Both the position numbers and the translations under genes were made by a program. Positions 1 through 11,547 of a stretch of 31,220 bases of DNA are shown piece after piece. The first letter of the stretch is position 1. Each line of letters opens with the position of its first letter. The stretch spans positions 1 through 31,220 of the forward strand of contig CAKPMH010000015.1 of the NCBI GenBank assembly GCA_934167935.1, given 5' to 3'. The stretch comes from an uncultured Bacilli bacterium (GTDB lineage Bacteria; Bacillota_I; Bacilli_A; RF39; UBA660). The notes below the pieces were generated by a model. That model ran no database searches, was not told the DNA's origin, and saw only the letters and a program-made list of their open reading frames with translations.

Positions 1-77
1 TAGCGAAGTGGTCAAACGCGGCAGACTGTAAATCTGTTCCTTCGGGTTCGATGGTTCAAATCCATCTCCCTCCACCA
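1..77 (+). tRNA. tRNA-Tyr (anticodon GTA), 5' end missing
   Basis: The anticodon arm CAGA-CTGTAAA-TCTG carries GTA. It is followed by a short variable arm, the T arm GATGG-TTCAAAT-CCATC, the acceptor 3' strand TCCCTCC, discriminator A and an encoded CCA ending at 77. The 5' acceptor strand, about 7 nt, lies before the window, so the gene is cut by the edge and not broken. It is the first of three closely spaced tRNA genes, probably one transcript. Confidence 0.93.
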
Positions 78-89
78 CTTTAGTTTTAT

Positions 90-165
90 TGCCTCGTAGC
101 CAAGCGGTAAGGCACCACACTTTGACTGTGGCATTTCGCTAGTTCGAATCTAGCCGAGGCAGCCA
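90..165 (+). tRNA. tRNA-Gln (anticodon TTG)
   Basis: The acceptor stem TGCCTCG (90-96) pairs with CGAGGCA (155-161), followed by discriminator G and encoded CCA. The anticodon arm CCACA-CTTTGAC-TGTGG gives anticodon TTG, which reads CAA. The T loop GTTCGAATC is canonical. It lies 12 nt after tRNA-Tyr. Confidence 0.95.
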
Positions 166-182
166 TTTTACTTTAACTATAT

Positions 183-258
183 GTCCTGTTAGCTCAGTAG
201 GTAGAGCATCTGACTTTTAATCAGAGGGTCACAGATTCGAGTTCTGTACAGGACACCA
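183..258 (+). tRNA. tRNA-Lys (anticodon TTT)
   Basis: The acceptor stem GTCCTGT (183-189) pairs with ACAGGAC (248-254), followed by discriminator A and encoded CCA. The anticodon arm TCTGA-CTTTTAA-TCAGA gives TTT, which reads AAA/AAG, the commonest codons in this genome. It is the last tRNA of the cluster, with a terminator 10 nt downstream. Confidence 0.96.
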
Positions 259-268
259 TTTAGAAATT

Positions 269-294
269 AAAACCTTTGTAAAAAGGTTTTTTTT
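269..294 (+). terminator. Terminator of the tRNA cluster
   Basis: AAAACCTTT pairs with AAAGGTTTT around a short loop, followed by a run of T. It ends the tRNA transcript. Confidence 0.8.
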
Positions 295-311
295 ATACAA
301 AAATATACAAA

Positions 312-336
312 AAAATAAAGCATATAGCTTTATTTT
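312..336 (-). terminator. Reverse-strand terminator overlapping the stop of the surface-protein gene
   Basis: A perfect 10-bp stem, AAAATAAAGC / GCTTTATTTT, has a 5-nt loop. Read on the reverse strand it is followed by T residues. The stop codon of the 330-1433 gene (330-332) lies in one arm. Confidence 0.7.
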
Positions 337-1433
337 ATAATATATGGATTATTTTCGGTACCATCACCGCTATTATATAATGCATCAGCAGATATCGTAA
401 TAACAAATTGTGGTTGTGCATCATACTCTGCGTTACTAGAATATACATAATTTGAAATTTTATATACTTCATATGTATTTTTAGAATTTGCAGTAAGTGT
501 CCAAGTGTTTGGTAAATTAGCTAAATAATTATAATTAGTACATTGATTATCAAATATATTTTTACAAGTTGGTTCTAGACTTGAAAGAACATATTCGTTA
601 ACTTGTAATAAACCAAGTGGCTCATTATCAAGTTTTTTAGAACATTCAATTGAACCATCATTAATATTTGTTTTTTCACTTCTTGCACCAATACATAGTG
701 ATTGTGGAACAATTAAAGCTTTTTCTTCTTTTTTAAATGTTTTATCATCTTCAAAATATTCTTTTAAAGTTTCTCTTACTCTACTTATTGAATAATCATT
801 TTTACCAGAAGTGTTTTCAGTTTCATTATTATATCTATTATCCCATACAGTCATATCAATATTATCAACTAAAATCATTCTAATTGTATTATCATTATTA
901 ATCTTAATAATTTGATATTTTTTTCCTGCAAAACTTGCATAATTTTTTAAAGTTTCACCTCTATATAAGTAATAGTCATTAACTTTATATAATCCATCAC
1001 CAGAAGTAGTAACAGGGTTATCACTTAATATTTTTTTGTATAAAAGATTAGTTTCATATGAATCACTACATTTTATAATTGGTTGATATAAGTAGAAACC
1101 ATTGTTATTACTAACATTAACATTACCTTCGCAAGTTAAACCTTTATCAAGTAATTTATCAAGACTTTTTAAATTACCATTTTTAACTAATTCATCAATA
1201 GAAATTGAAACTTTATTACCACTTGTTTTAGGCAATTTGTCAGGATATTTTTCATAGTACTTTATTGCAGCGTTTTTTAATCTATTCTCAAATTGATGAG
1301 ATCCAATTCTACTTCCAACTATTACTTTTAAAATAATTAATAAAAGGATTAATAAGATAATAGATCCACCACCAACTCCTAGATATAATTTGGTTTTTTT
1401 ATCCATATTCTTAAAATTAAAATTTTTAAACAT
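330..1433 (-). CDS. Membrane-anchored surface protein with a C-terminal GxGTxxNPYxI module
   Basis: The 367-residue protein has a short basic cytoplasmic head and one strong transmembrane segment at about residues 16-38 (a run of Ile and Leu after a Gly-rich turn). The rest is a long extracytoplasmic part with several Cys. The post-membrane stretch (FENRLKNAAIKYYEKYP) loosely recalls the helix of type IV pilin-like proteins, but there is no clear prepilin cleavage motif. The C-terminus, from about residue 150, has the layout of DUF6273-like surface modules and ends in SGDGTENNPYIIK. The same type of ending occurs twice in the protein at 27004-28197. ATG is preceded by TGGAGGAATATT, a good ribosome site. 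It is a monocistronic gene with its own promoter and terminator. Surface location is well supported; function is unknown. Confidence 0.75.
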   Translation of the reverse strand: MFKNFNFKNMDKKTKLYLGVGGGSIILLILLLIILKVIVGSRIGSHQFENRLKNAAIKYYEKYPDKLPKTSGNKVSISIDELVKNGNLKSLDKLLDKGLTCEGNVNVSNNNGFYLYQPIIKCSDSYETNLLYKKILSDNPVTTSGDGLYKVNDYYLYRGETLKNYASFAGKKYQIIKINNDNTIRMILVDNIDMTVWDNRYNNETENTSGKNDYSISRVRETLKEYFEDDKTFKKEEKALIVPQSLCIGARSEKTNINDGSIECSKKLDNEPLGLLQVNEYVLSSLEPTCKNIFDNQCTNYNYLANLPNTWTLTANSKNTYEVYKISNYVYSSNAEYDAQPQFVITISADALYNSGDGTENNPYIIK

Positions 1434-1454
1434 AATATTCCTCCAATTAAATTA

Positions 1455-1483
1455 ATTATAGCAAAAAAAATATATTAATTCAA
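1455..1483 (-). promoter_or_regulatory. Sigma-A-type promoter for the 330-1433 gene
   Basis: On the reverse strand TTGAAT (1483-1478) is followed by a 17-nt spacer and TATAAT (1460-1455). The start codon is about 22 nt further on, so the leader is very short. Confidence 0.6.
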
Positions 1484-1531
1484 TTATTTTCATATTAATG
1501 ATAAATTTACATAATATTTATTGGTGATTAA

Positions 1532-2353
1532 ATGTATAAAATAATCATATTGATATTAAAAGGATTTCTAATTGGAATAGGAAAAATAATACCAGGCGTG
1601 AGTGGTAGTTTAATCGCACTTAATTTAGGTTTATATGAAAGAGGAATTTATGCTATAAGTAATTTTTTTAAAGATGTTAAAAATAATTTAATTTTTTTAG
1701 GGACAATTGGTATAGGAATTTTATCTGCTATAATTATTGGAAGTAAAGTTATTGATTATGCTTTATTTAAATATTATGAATTTACGATGTTTTTATTTTT
1801 AGGATTAATAGTAGCAACGGTCCCTCAAACATTAAAAAATGTAAATTTTAAAAATAAAAGTGAAAAATACAGTTTTTTATTATTTTTTATTATAGTATTT
1901 GGATTATATTTTTTTAAGAACAATAATAATTATATATATAGTAATACCCTAAAAGATAATTTATATGTTATTTTAGTAGGGTTTATAGATGCACTTACAA
2001 TGATTATTCCAGGAATAAGTGGAACTGTAACGTTTATGCTTATGGGATGTTATGAGTTTTTTTTATCAATTTTTTCATCATTAACGGATATAAATAATAT
2101 ATTAAAAAATTTAAAAATAATAATTTTATTTATATTAGGATTATTAGTAGGTATAATATTAATTACAAAATTAATGTGTTATCTTTTAAATAAAAAAGGA
2201 AAAATAATATATCCAATAATAACAGCATTTTCAATATCATCAATATTTATTTTATTTATAGATGTAATTAAAAGTTGTCAAAATATAAAAGATATAATAA
2301 TTGGTATATTTACATTTTTAATTAGTTTTAAAATAGTAAAAAATTATAATTAA
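1532..2353 (+). CDS. popT: DUF368 family undecaprenyl-phosphate translocase (PopT-like)
   Basis: This is a polytopic membrane protein of 273 residues. It has the two hallmark DUF368 repeats, IIPGVSGS at residues 19-26 and IIPGISGT at 158-165, each opening one half of an inverted-repeat fold. Members of DUF368 (PopT) return undecaprenyl phosphate, the lipid carrier for cell-wall and teichoic-acid precursors, to the cytoplasmic face of the membrane. Here the function rests on those motifs and the many hydrophobic helices. The start has a good ribosome site, TTGGTGATTAAATG. The gene stands alone between a divergent surface-protein gene and a small unknown gene. uppP, which makes the same lipid phosphate, lies at 12278-13093. 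Confidence 0.85.
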   Translation: MYKIIILILKGFLIGIGKIIPGVSGSLIALNLGLYERGIYAISNFFKDVKNNLIFLGTIGIGILSAIIIGSKVIDYALFKYYEFTMFLFLGLIVATVPQTLKNVNFKNKSEKYSFLLFFIIVFGLYFFKNNNNYIYSNTLKDNLYVILVGFIDALTMIIPGISGTVTFMLMGCYEFFLSIFSSLTDINNILKNLKIIILFILGLLVGIILITKLMCYLLNKKGKIIYPIITAFSISSIFILFIDVIKSCQNIKDIIIGIFTFLISFKIVKNYN

Positions 2354-2399
2354 AGTAATAAAAATAAAAAAAATATATATAATTAATTGAGGTGGTATA

Positions 2400-2714
2400 A
2401 TGAGGGAATTACCAAAAGTATTTGCAAATAAAATAGATAAAAAAATAGAAAACAATGAAGTATATTGTATTTCTAAAAATGAAGAAAAAATAGAAAAAAA
2501 GGAAAATAAATTTAAAATAGAAAAAAATATAAATGAAAAAATAAATGAAATATTTTCATCTCCAAGATATGTATATAAAGCAGATGTTTTAATAACAACA
2601 AATGATGCAATTTTAAGAAAAAGAATAATAGGAAAAAATGGAAATAATTTAATTACTATGGAAAATGAACTTATAAATATTGAAAGTATAAAAGATATAA
2701 AATTTGATGAATAA
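2400..2714 (+). CDS. Small charged protein of unknown function
   Basis: This is a 104-residue protein with a strong ribosome site (GAGGTGGTATAATG). The first half is rich in Lys and Glu and probably helical. The second half (from about residue 55) alternates hydrophobic residues as in a small beta domain, with RIIGKNGNNLITMENELINIESI. The IGKNG stretch resembles a KH-domain GxxG loop, but the surrounding residues do not make a convincing KH fold. It has no signal peptide or membrane segment and is probably cytoplasmic. It starts 46 nt after popT and ends at a bidirectional terminator shared with the coat-protein gene. I do not recognise the family. Confidence 0.65.
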   Translation: MRELPKVFANKIDKKIENNEVYCISKNEEKIEKKENKFKIEKNINEKINEIFSSPRYVYKADVLITTNDAILRKRIIGKNGNNLITMENELINIESIKDIKFDE

Positions 2715-2742
2715 AAAAACTTCAAAAATTGAAGCTTTTTTA
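2714..2742. terminator. Bidirectional terminator between convergent genes
   Basis: CTTCAA (2720-2725) and TTGAAG (2729-2734) form a stem with an AAA loop. It is flanked by an A-run on the left and a T-run on the right, so it can work for both the 2400 gene and the convergent coat gene. Confidence 0.75.
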
Positions 2743-2743
2743 T

Positions 2744-3169
2744 TTATATGCATTCAACACAAGTATCATTTAAACATCTAAGTGCACATACACATTGTAA
2801 ATTCATTGTGAAGAAAGAATTTGTAGCTACATAAGGTATAGTATCAACCTCAGTTTGATCAGTATTAGGTGCTAAAACTCTAAAAGTAGCACAATTACCA
2901 TCAATTTTTTCTACTCTAAATACATTTGATGTAGTAGTTTCGTTAGGAATTTTACTTATAGGCATACTCCAAGCAACACCATTACCAGAACATGTATATA
3001 ACATAATTGGCCTTGTGTTACAACTTAAACATGTTGTTGAATTTCCTAAAAATCCTTTATCACAAGTGTCAAGACATGTGTCACCACAGCAACTTGCATT
3101 ATGTTGTAGTATATTTATTACTGTTAATATTTCAGCTATGCATTTACAATCATTATTTTCATTACACAT
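2744..3169 (-). CDS. CotY/CotZ-type cysteine-rich spore coat protein
   Basis: The 141-residue protein contains 16 cysteines, several paired (CDCKC-like N-terminus, SCCGDTC, LQCVCALRC). It has the NCATFRVL segment expected in CotY/CotZ family proteins, which form the disulphide-rich crust or coat of Bacillus spores. The start was placed at 3169, because GAAGGGGTGG lies 5-6 nt before that ATG. A 27-nt upstream extension would need a TTG start with no ribosome site. There is no signal peptide, as expected for a protein deposited from the mother cell. It supports the view that this organism makes spores. Choosing between CotY and CotZ is not possible from sequence alone. Confidence 0.85.
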   Translation of the reverse strand: MCNENNDCKCIAEILTVINILQHNASCCGDTCLDTCDKGFLGNSTTCLSCNTRPIMLYTCSGNGVAWSMPISKIPNETTTSNVFRVEKIDGNCATFRVLAPNTDQTEVDTIPYVATNSFFTMNLQCVCALRCLNDTCVECI

Positions 3170-3198
3170 ATAATCCACCCCTTCTTTTATATTCAATA

Positions 3199-3225
3199 TA
3201 ACATATTCAAAAATGACAAAAGGGT
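3199..3225 (-). promoter_or_regulatory. Possible sigma-K-type promoter of the coat gene
   Basis: On the reverse strand AC (3225-3224) is followed by 16 nt and AATATGTTA (3207-3199). This is close to the sigma-K pattern AC-N16/17-CATANNNTA, with one mismatch. It would give a leader of about 20 nt ending in the strong ribosome site. In an AT-rich genome such weak matches arise by chance, so this is tentative. Confidence 0.3.
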
Positions 3226-3315
3226 GTGAATAAAAAACCTATAAATTAATTAAGTTATATAAATTATAATTATTTAAATTAATAAATAAAAATACAAAAA
3301 ATTAAATAAATAATG

Positions 3316-3321
3316 TATAAT
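3316..3321 (+). promoter_or_regulatory. Probable -10 box for the patatin-ligA transcript
   Basis: A perfect TATAAT lies 17 nt before the patatin-like gene. The -35 region is poor (TACAAA at the 17-nt spacing). Confidence 0.4.
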
Positions 3322-3338
3322 ATATATAGGGTGATTAT

Positions 3339-6483
<3,145 letters not shown>

Positions 6484-6551
6484 AATTAGATTAAAAATAT
6501 ATATATTTTACAAATATTTACACAAAAATACCTTAAAAAACAACAAAAAGC

Positions 6552-6579
6552 TTGGAAAATAAGAAAAATATGATAAAAT
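6552..6579 (+). promoter_or_regulatory. Promoter for the EPTxE-repeat gene
   Basis: TTGGAA (6552-6557) is followed by 16 nt and an extended -10, TGATAAAAT (6571-6579). The ATG is about 21 nt further, after AGGAGG. Confidence 0.6.
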
Positions 6580-6600
6580 GATAATAGGAGGAATATTTTT

Positions 6601-8268
6601 ATGATGGAAATAGAAGAAATGTTAAATGAAAATGGAGAATTTAATTTAGACAATATACAGGTTCTTTTAGATGAATTGGTTTACTATTTTGATATTGATG
6701 AAGAAAATAAAGAAGATTTAAAACAATATAAAGAAGATACAAATACGTATGTAAAACTATATAATGAATATAATAGAAAAATGCCAGAAATTGCTTTATT
6801 AATTAAGGGTACAGAAGAGAAAATAGATGTTTTAAATCAAAAACAACAAAGATTAAATGGTAGAATATCAAAAAGAGATTTTGAAGAAAAAGCAAGCTTA
6901 GAAAAACAATTAAACGATTTAAAGAAAGAATATCAAGAAACAAAAGATAATAAAAAGGAAGCAAAAAGAGGCTATAATGAAACAAAAGCAAAATATGAAG
7001 AATTAGTAGTGGTTAATAAAGAAGGTCAAGCAAAAAAAGAACATGAAAAATATGCTTCAATGTTAGAAAATATTTGTAAATATTGTTTATCTGAAAAACA
7101 AAAATTAGAAAATGAAATTACAAAAATAAGAGAAAATATTAATTATTACAATGAAAAGTTGAACCAAATAGATATTAGTGATCGTGGTCAATTATTAGAA
7201 ATAAATAATAATATTAAAAATGAAAATGAAAAATTACAACAAGCAATAGAAAAATTAGTAACATTAAGTCCTCATTATGATAAAGTTATAGAAATGATTG
7301 CAAAATCAGATGAGTATCAAGGTACAGTTTCAAAAGATATTGTAACAGAATTAAAACAACAATTAGAAGAAGAAGCAAAAGAAATAAAAGAGCCAACAAA
7401 AGAAGAACCAACAAAAGAAGAGCCAACAGTAGAAGAACCAACAAAAGAAGAGCCAACAGTGGAAGAGCCAACAGTAGACGAGCCAACAAAAGAAGAGCCA
7501 ACAGTGGAAGAACCAACAGTGGAAGAGCCAACAGTAGAAGAACCAACAGTAGAAGAACCAACAGTGGAAGAACCAACAGTGGAAGAACCAACAGTAGAAG
7601 AACCAACAGTGGAAGAACCAACAGTGGAAGAGCCAACAGTAGAAGAGCCAACAGTAGAAGAACCAACAGTAGAAGAACCAACAGTAGAAGAACCAACAGT
7701 AGAAGAACCAACAGTGGAAGAACCAACAGTAGAAGAACCAACAGTAGAAGAACCAACAGTAGAAGAACCAACAGTAGAAGAACCAACAGTAGAAGAACCA
7801 ACAGTAGAAGAGCCAAAATCATATAGTGAACGTTTAGAAGCACTAGCTAAAGAAGCACCTTTATTTAAAGATGAATCAAGAATTGACCCAAATCATAGTT
7901 ACATGTCATATCAAAATGCAAGTAACTTAGGATATGTAAATAATGGAACCATAGAAATGCCACAACCAGAACCACAAAAAAATGATGAAAAAGTCGGATT
8001 TTTTGAAAGAATAAAAGAAAAATTTACAAAAGAAGATAAAAAAGAAGACACTAACGTAAGAGAAGATGAAAATATTTCAAATGAAATTTATGGAACAGAA
8101 CAACCACAAAATATTGAAGATCCAAATGAAATAGTAAATATTGATTATGTTCCAGAAACACTAAAAGAAAAAATAGAATATAAAGTTTGTAAATTTATGC
8201 TTCCACCAGAAAAATTTGATGAATGGTTAGCAACAAAAAGTAATCAAACAGAATCAATGGTAAGATAA
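6601..8268 (+). CDS. Coiled-coil protein with 28 tandem EPTxE repeats
   Basis: This 555-residue protein has no signal peptide and no membrane segment. Residues 1-60 are acidic. Residues about 60-255 are heptad-like, rich in Lys, Glu and Gln, and probably a long coiled coil. Residues 264-403 are 28 copies of EPTxE (four with Lys, one ending in Asp, the rest EPTVE), a likely extended and highly acidic spacer. The C-terminal 150 residues include FFERIKEKFTKEDKK and a more folded-looking end (KVCKFMLPPEKFDEWL). The first of two adjacent ATG codons fits best with AGGAGG 9 nt away. A small gene follows at 12 nt spacing. I do not recognise the family. A scaffold or tether is a guess from shape only. 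Confidence 0.8.
   Translation: MMEIEEMLNENGEFNLDNIQVLLDELVYYFDIDEENKEDLKQYKEDTNTYVKLYNEYNRKMPEIALLIKGTEEKIDVLNQKQQRLNGRISKRDFEEKASLEKQLNDLKKEYQETKDNKKEAKRGYNETKAKYEELVVVNKEGQAKKEHEKYASMLENICKYCLSEKQKLENEITKIRENINYYNEKLNQIDISDRGQLLEINNNIKNENEKLQQAIEKLVTLSPHYDKVIEMIAKSDEYQGTVSKDIVTELKQQLEEEAKEIKEPTKEEPTKEEPTVEEPTKEEPTVEEPTVDEPTKEEPTVEEPTVEEPTVEEPTVEEPTVEEPTVEEPTVEEPTVEEPTVEEPTVEEPTVEEPTVEEPTVEEPTVEEPTVEEPTVEEPTVEEPTVEEPTVEEPTVEEPTVEEPKSYSERLEALAKEAPLFKDESRIDPNHSYMSYQNASNLGYVNNGTIEMPQPEPQKNDEKVGFFERIKEKFTKEDKKEDTNVREDENISNEIYGTEQPQNIEDPNEIVNIDYVPETLKEKIEYKVCKFMLPPEKFDEWLATKSNQTESMVR
7390..7809 (+). repeat. 15-bp minisatellite, 28 in-frame units (EPTxE)
   Basis: Twenty-eight perfect-length units of the type GAR-CCA-ACA-GTR-GAA run without interruption. 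Variation is mainly synonymous (GAA/GAG and GTA/GTG). The first seven units are mixed (AAA for GTA in units 1, 2, 4 and 7; GAC ending unit 6), while units 8-28 encode EPTVE only. This suggests expansion from the 3' part. A truncated unit (GAG-CCA) follows. Confidence 0.97.
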
Positions 8269-8281
8269 AAGGGGAAATAAT

Positions 8282-8512
8282 ATGGATATAAAGAATAAAA
8301 TAGTGGAATTAAAAAACGGTGAAAAATATGTTGTTGCAGATAGCATAACATATTCAAATAGAACATTCTTACTTGTAGGTAAACTATTAGGTGAGGAAAT
8401 AGATACATTAGAAATATGCGAATTAGTAGGTAAAAAAATTGAAAAAATATTAGATGAAGAATTATCAGAAAATTTAAAACAAATATTCGCAATGAATTTA
8501 GAAATAAACTAG
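8282..8512 (+). CDS. Small protein of unknown function, partner of the repeat protein
   Basis: This 76-residue protein has a beta-rich start (KIVELKNGEKYVVADSITYSNRTFLLVGKLL) and a helical C-terminus. The pattern is like the small DUF1292-type proteins that begin with a strand pair around NGEKYxV, but identity with that family is not established. AAGGGGAAATAATATG gives a good start. It lies 12 nt after the repeat-protein gene and is closed by a strong terminator, so the two genes form an operon. It has no signal peptide or membrane segment. The function is unknown. Confidence 0.75.
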   Translation: MDIKNKIVELKNGEKYVVADSITYSNRTFLLVGKLLGEEIDTLEICELVGKKIEKILDEELSENLKQIFAMNLEIN

Positions 8513-8530
8513 AAATAGTTTATTTTTTTT
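8502..8530 (+). terminator. Terminator after the 6601-8512 operon
   Basis: AAATAAACT (8502-8510) pairs perfectly with AGTTTATTT (8517-8525) around a 6-nt loop, followed by eight T. It includes the stop codon of the small gene. Confidence 0.88.
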
Positions 8531-8571
8531 GTAATTTACTTGTAAAGAAGTGTAAAAAAATATATAAATTA

Positions 8572-8600
8572 TTGACTCATATATTTTAAAATGAAATAAT
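8572..8600 (+). promoter_or_regulatory. Possible promoter of pflB-pflA
   Basis: TTGACT (8572-8577) is followed by 17 nt and AATAAT (8595-8600), 16 nt before the pflB start. The -35 is good and the -10 is imperfect. A perfect TATAAT at 8601-8606 is too far from this -35 and close to the ribosome site. Confidence 0.4.
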
Positions 8601-8616
8601 TATAATAGGTGATAAT

Positions 8617-10836
8617 ATGGAAGAATGGATAAATTTTAAAGAAGGAAAATGGTGCAATGAAATAAATGTAAAAAATTTTATTGATTTAAATTATACATAT
8701 TATATGGATGATGAATCATTTTTAGTCAAACCAACTGATAAAACAAAAAAGGTATGGAATAAATGTACAGAATTATTAAAAGAAGAACTAAAAAAAGGTG
8801 TATTAGATATTGATGTTGACCATGTGTCAGGAATAAATAATTTTGAACCAGGATATATAGATAAAGAAAATGAAGTAATAGTAGGATTGCAAACAGATAA
8901 GCCTCTTAAAAGAATGATTAATCCATTTGGTGGAATAAGAATGGTTTATAATTCCCTTAATGCATATAATTATAAATTAAATCCAAATATTGAAAAATAT
9001 TTTAGTATGTTTAGAAAAACACATAATGACGGAGTTTTTGATGCATATACAAGTGAAATGCGCTTAGCACGTAAAGTAGGATTATTAACAGGACTTCCAG
9101 ATGCATATGGAAGAGGAAGAATAATAGGAGACTATAGAAGAGTAGCTTTATACGGAATAGATTATTTAATTAAAGAAAAACAAAAAGATAAAGACAAAAT
9201 AGTGGAAATGACAGAAGATAATATTAGGCTTAGAGAAGAAGTAGCATCACAAATAAAAGCTTTAGAAGATATGAAGTTAATGGCGTTAAAATATGGTTAT
9301 GATATATCAAAACCAGCTAAAGATGCAAAAGAAGCGATTCAGTGGTTATATTTTGGTTATCTAGCTGCAGTAAAAGAAAATAATGGTGCAGCAATGAGCT
9401 TAGGAAGAGTAGATTCATTTATAGATATATATATTAAAAGAGATTTAGATAATAAAACTTTAACAGAAGAACAAGCACAAGAACTAATAGATCAATTTAT
9501 AATAAAATTAAGATTAGTAAGACATTTAAGAACGCCAGAATATGATAGTTTGTTTTCAGGGGATCCAACTTGGGTAACATGTTCTATAGGTGGAATAGGT
9601 GAAAATAATATGCCACTAGTTACTAAAACAAGTTATAGAATTATAAATACATTATCTAATTTAGATACAGCTCCAGAGCCAAATATGACCATATTATGGA
9701 GTGATAAATTACCAGATACATTTAAAAAATATTGTGCTAAAATGAGCATTTTAACAGATGCAATTCAATATGAAAATGATGAGCTAATGAGACCAATTCA
9801 TGGAACAGATTATGCAATTGCATGCTGTGTATCAGCAATGACTTTAGGAAAACAAATGCAATATTTTGGAGCAAGATGTAATTTAGCAAAAGCACTTTTA
9901 TATTCTATAAATGGCGGTATAGATGAAGTAAAAAGAATAAAAGTACTAGATATAGAAAAAATAGATGATGAAATCCTTAATTATGAAAAGGTAAAAAAAT
10001 CATATTTTAAAGTACTAGAATATGTTGCTAAATTATATAGTGATACTATGAATATAATACATTTCATGCATGATAAATATGCATATGAAGCAGGTCAAAT
10101 GGCACTACATGACACAAATGTAGAAAGATTAATGGCATATGGAGTAGCAGGACTTTCAGTAGTAGCTGACTCTTTATCAGCAATAAAATATGCAAAAGTA
10201 AAGCCAATAAGGGATAATGATGGAATAACAACTGATTTTATAATAGAAGGTGATTTCCCAAAATATGGAAATGATGATGATAAAGTAGATAATATAGCAA
10301 AAGAAGTCCTAGAAAAATTTTATAGTGAACTTTCAAAGCATAAGCCAATAAGAAATGCATATCCAACACTTTCAGTACTAACAATAACATCAAATGTTGT
10401 ATATGGAGAAAAAACAGGAGCAACACCAGATGGAAGAAAAGAAAAAATGCCATTCGCACCAGGAGCAAATCCAATGCACAATAGGGATTTAAATGGAGCA
10501 ATCGCATCACTAAATTCTGTTGCTAAACTTGATTATGTAAAATGCTGTAGAGATGGAATATCAAATACATTTTCAATCATTCCTAGTGCACTTGGAAAAG
10601 AAATAAATGAACAAAAAGATAACTTAGTATCTTTATTAGATGGATATTTTAGTCAAAAAGCACATCATATAAATGTTAATGTTTTAAATAGAGAAATGCT
10701 TATAGATGCTATGAATAATCCAGAAAAATATCCTATTTTAACAATAAGAGTATCTGGTTATGCTGTAAGATTTAATAGATTAACAAAAATACAACAACAA
10801 GAAGTAATTAGTAGGACATTCCATGAAAAACTATAG
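8617..10836 (+). CDS. pflB: Formate C-acetyltransferase (pyruvate formate-lyase)
   Basis: This glycyl-radical enzyme converts pyruvate and CoA to acetyl-CoA and formate under anaerobic conditions. The catalytic Cys pair is present in [10 protein letters not shown] (Cys403, Cys404), followed by the family segment [24 protein letters not shown]. The radical Gly lies in RVSGYAVRF (Gly714), 25 residues from the end. At 739 residues it is of normal length. It is cytoplasmic. The last 14 nt overlap pflA, its activator, so the pair is coupled. No formate channel or adhE gene lies alongside. Its presence implies a fermentative, oxygen-sensitive way of life. Confidence 0.97.
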   Translation: MEEWINFKEGKWCNEINVKNFIDLNYTYYMDDESFLVKPTDKTKKVWNKCTELLKEELKKGVLDIDVDHVSGINNFEPGYIDKENEVIVGLQTDKPLKRMINPFGGIRMVYNSLNAYNYKLNPNIEKYFSMFRKTHNDGVFDAYTSEMRLARKVGLLTGLPDAYGRGRIIGDYRRVALYGIDYLIKEKQKDKDKIVEMTEDNIRLREEVASQIKALEDMKLMALKYGYDISKPAKDAKEAIQWLYFGYLAAVKENNGAAMSLGRVDSFIDIYIKRDLDNKTLTEEQAQELIDQFIIKLRLVRHLRTPEYDSLFSGDPTWVTCSIGGIGENNMPLVTKTSYRIINTLSNLDTAPEPNMTILWSDKLPDTFKKYCAKMSILTDAIQYENDELMRPIHGTDYAIACCVSAMTLGKQMQYFGARCNLAKALLYSINGGIDEVKRIKVLDIEKIDDEILNYEKVKKSYFKVLEYVAKLYSDTMNIIHFMHDKYAYEAGQMALHDTNVERLMAYGVAGLSVVADSLSAIKYAKVKPIRDNDGITTDFIIEGDFPKYGNDDDKVDNIAKEVLEKFYSELSKHKPIRNAYPTLSVLTITSNVVYGEKTGATPDGRKEKMPFAPGANPMHNRDLNGAIASLNSVAKLDYVKCCRDGISNTFSIIPSALGKEINEQKDNLVSLLDGYFSQKAHHINVNVLNREMLIDAMNNPEKYPILTIRVSGYAVRFNRLTKIQQQEVISRTFHEKL

Positions 10837-11533
10837 TGCAAGTATAGATTCAGTAGAATCATTTTCAACTAAAGATGGGCCAGGAATTAGAAGTGTTATA
10901 TTTTTTAATGGCTGTAAATTAAGATGTTTATTTTGTCATAATCCAGAAACTTGGTTAAAAAAAGAAAATAATATTACAGTAGAAGAATTATATAAAAAAA
11001 TACTGAGATTTAAACCATATTATAATAAAAATGGTGGAGTAACATTTTCTGGAGGAGAACCATTGTTACATAAAGATTTTATAATAGAGTTATCCAAATT
11101 ATTAAAAAAAGAAAATATAAATATAGCTCTTGATACAGCTGGTGTTGGAATAGGAAACTATGAAGAAATTTTAAATTATATAGATCTAGTAATATTAGAT
11201 ATAAAAGATTATAGAAACTTAGAATATGAAAAAATGACCAATTATAAAATAGATGAATTTAATAAATTTAAAAAAATATTAAATGAATCAAATAAAAATG
11301 TTTGGATTAGACAAGTTATAGTACCAGGAATAAATGATAATATAGAATATATATTAGGTTTAAAAGAATACCTTAAAACAATAAAAAATATAAAAAAAAT
11401 AGAATTACTTCCATATCATAATATGGCAATAGAAAAATATAAAAAATTAAATATTGAATATAAATTAAAAGATGTAGAACAAATGGATATAGAAAAATGT
11501 AAAAAATTAGAAGAAATTTTAAATCAAATGTAG
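10823..11533 (+). CDS. pflA: Pyruvate formate-lyase activating enzyme (radical SAM)
   Basis: PflA uses a 4Fe-4S cluster and S-adenosylmethionine to place the radical on the PflB glycine. The cluster motif is CKLRCLFC (Cys31, Cys35, Cys38), the usual CxxxCxxC, and the SAM-binding SGGEP is at 76-80. The N-terminus [27 protein letters not shown] is standard for the family. The 236-residue length is normal (E. coli 246). The start overlaps the end of pflB by 14 nt, with AGGA 8 nt upstream. No terminator follows, and the next gene starts 14 nt after the stop, so it may be co-transcribed. Confidence 0.96.
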   Translation: MKNYSASIDSVESFSTKDGPGIRSVIFFNGCKLRCLFCHNPETWLKKENNITVEELYKKILRFKPYYNKNGGVTFSGGEPLLHKDFIIELSKLLKKENINIALDTAGVGIGNYEEILNYIDLVILDIKDYRNLEYEKMTNYKIDEFNKFKKILNESNKNVWIRQVIVPGINDNIEYILGLKEYLKTIKNIKKIELLPYHNMAIEKYKKLNIEYKLKDVEQMDIEKCKKLEEILNQM

Positions 11534-11547
11534 ATTGGAGGATATAA

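Noticed and set aside
330..1433. Type IV pilin
   Set aside because: The hydrophobic start and following helix are suggestive, but no prepilin peptidase site (G before F/M with Glu at +5) or pilus genes are visible.
2400..2714. KH RNA-binding domain in the small protein
   Set aside because: Only the IGKNG loop is similar. The flanking helices and length do not fit a KH fold.
2318..2725. Reverse-strand frame opposite the 2400-2714 gene
   Set aside because: It is a hydrophobic shadow of Lys/Glu codons in the forward gene, runs through the terminator and lacks a ribosome site.
3170..3196. Nine-residue N-terminal extension of the coat protein
   Set aside because: It would need a TTG start without a ribosome site; the ATG at 3169 has GAAGGGGTGG at ideal spacing.
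7390..7809. Tandem repeat as a CRISPR array
   Set aside because: Units are 15 bp with no unique spacers, keep the reading frame and encode a pentapeptide. No cas genes are present.
7286..7843. Long reverse-strand frame rich in Leu and Val opposite the EPTxE repeat
   Set aside because: It is the mirror of the 15-bp repeat on the other strand. It has no ribosome site, and the forward frame has a strong one and a terminator-bounded operon.
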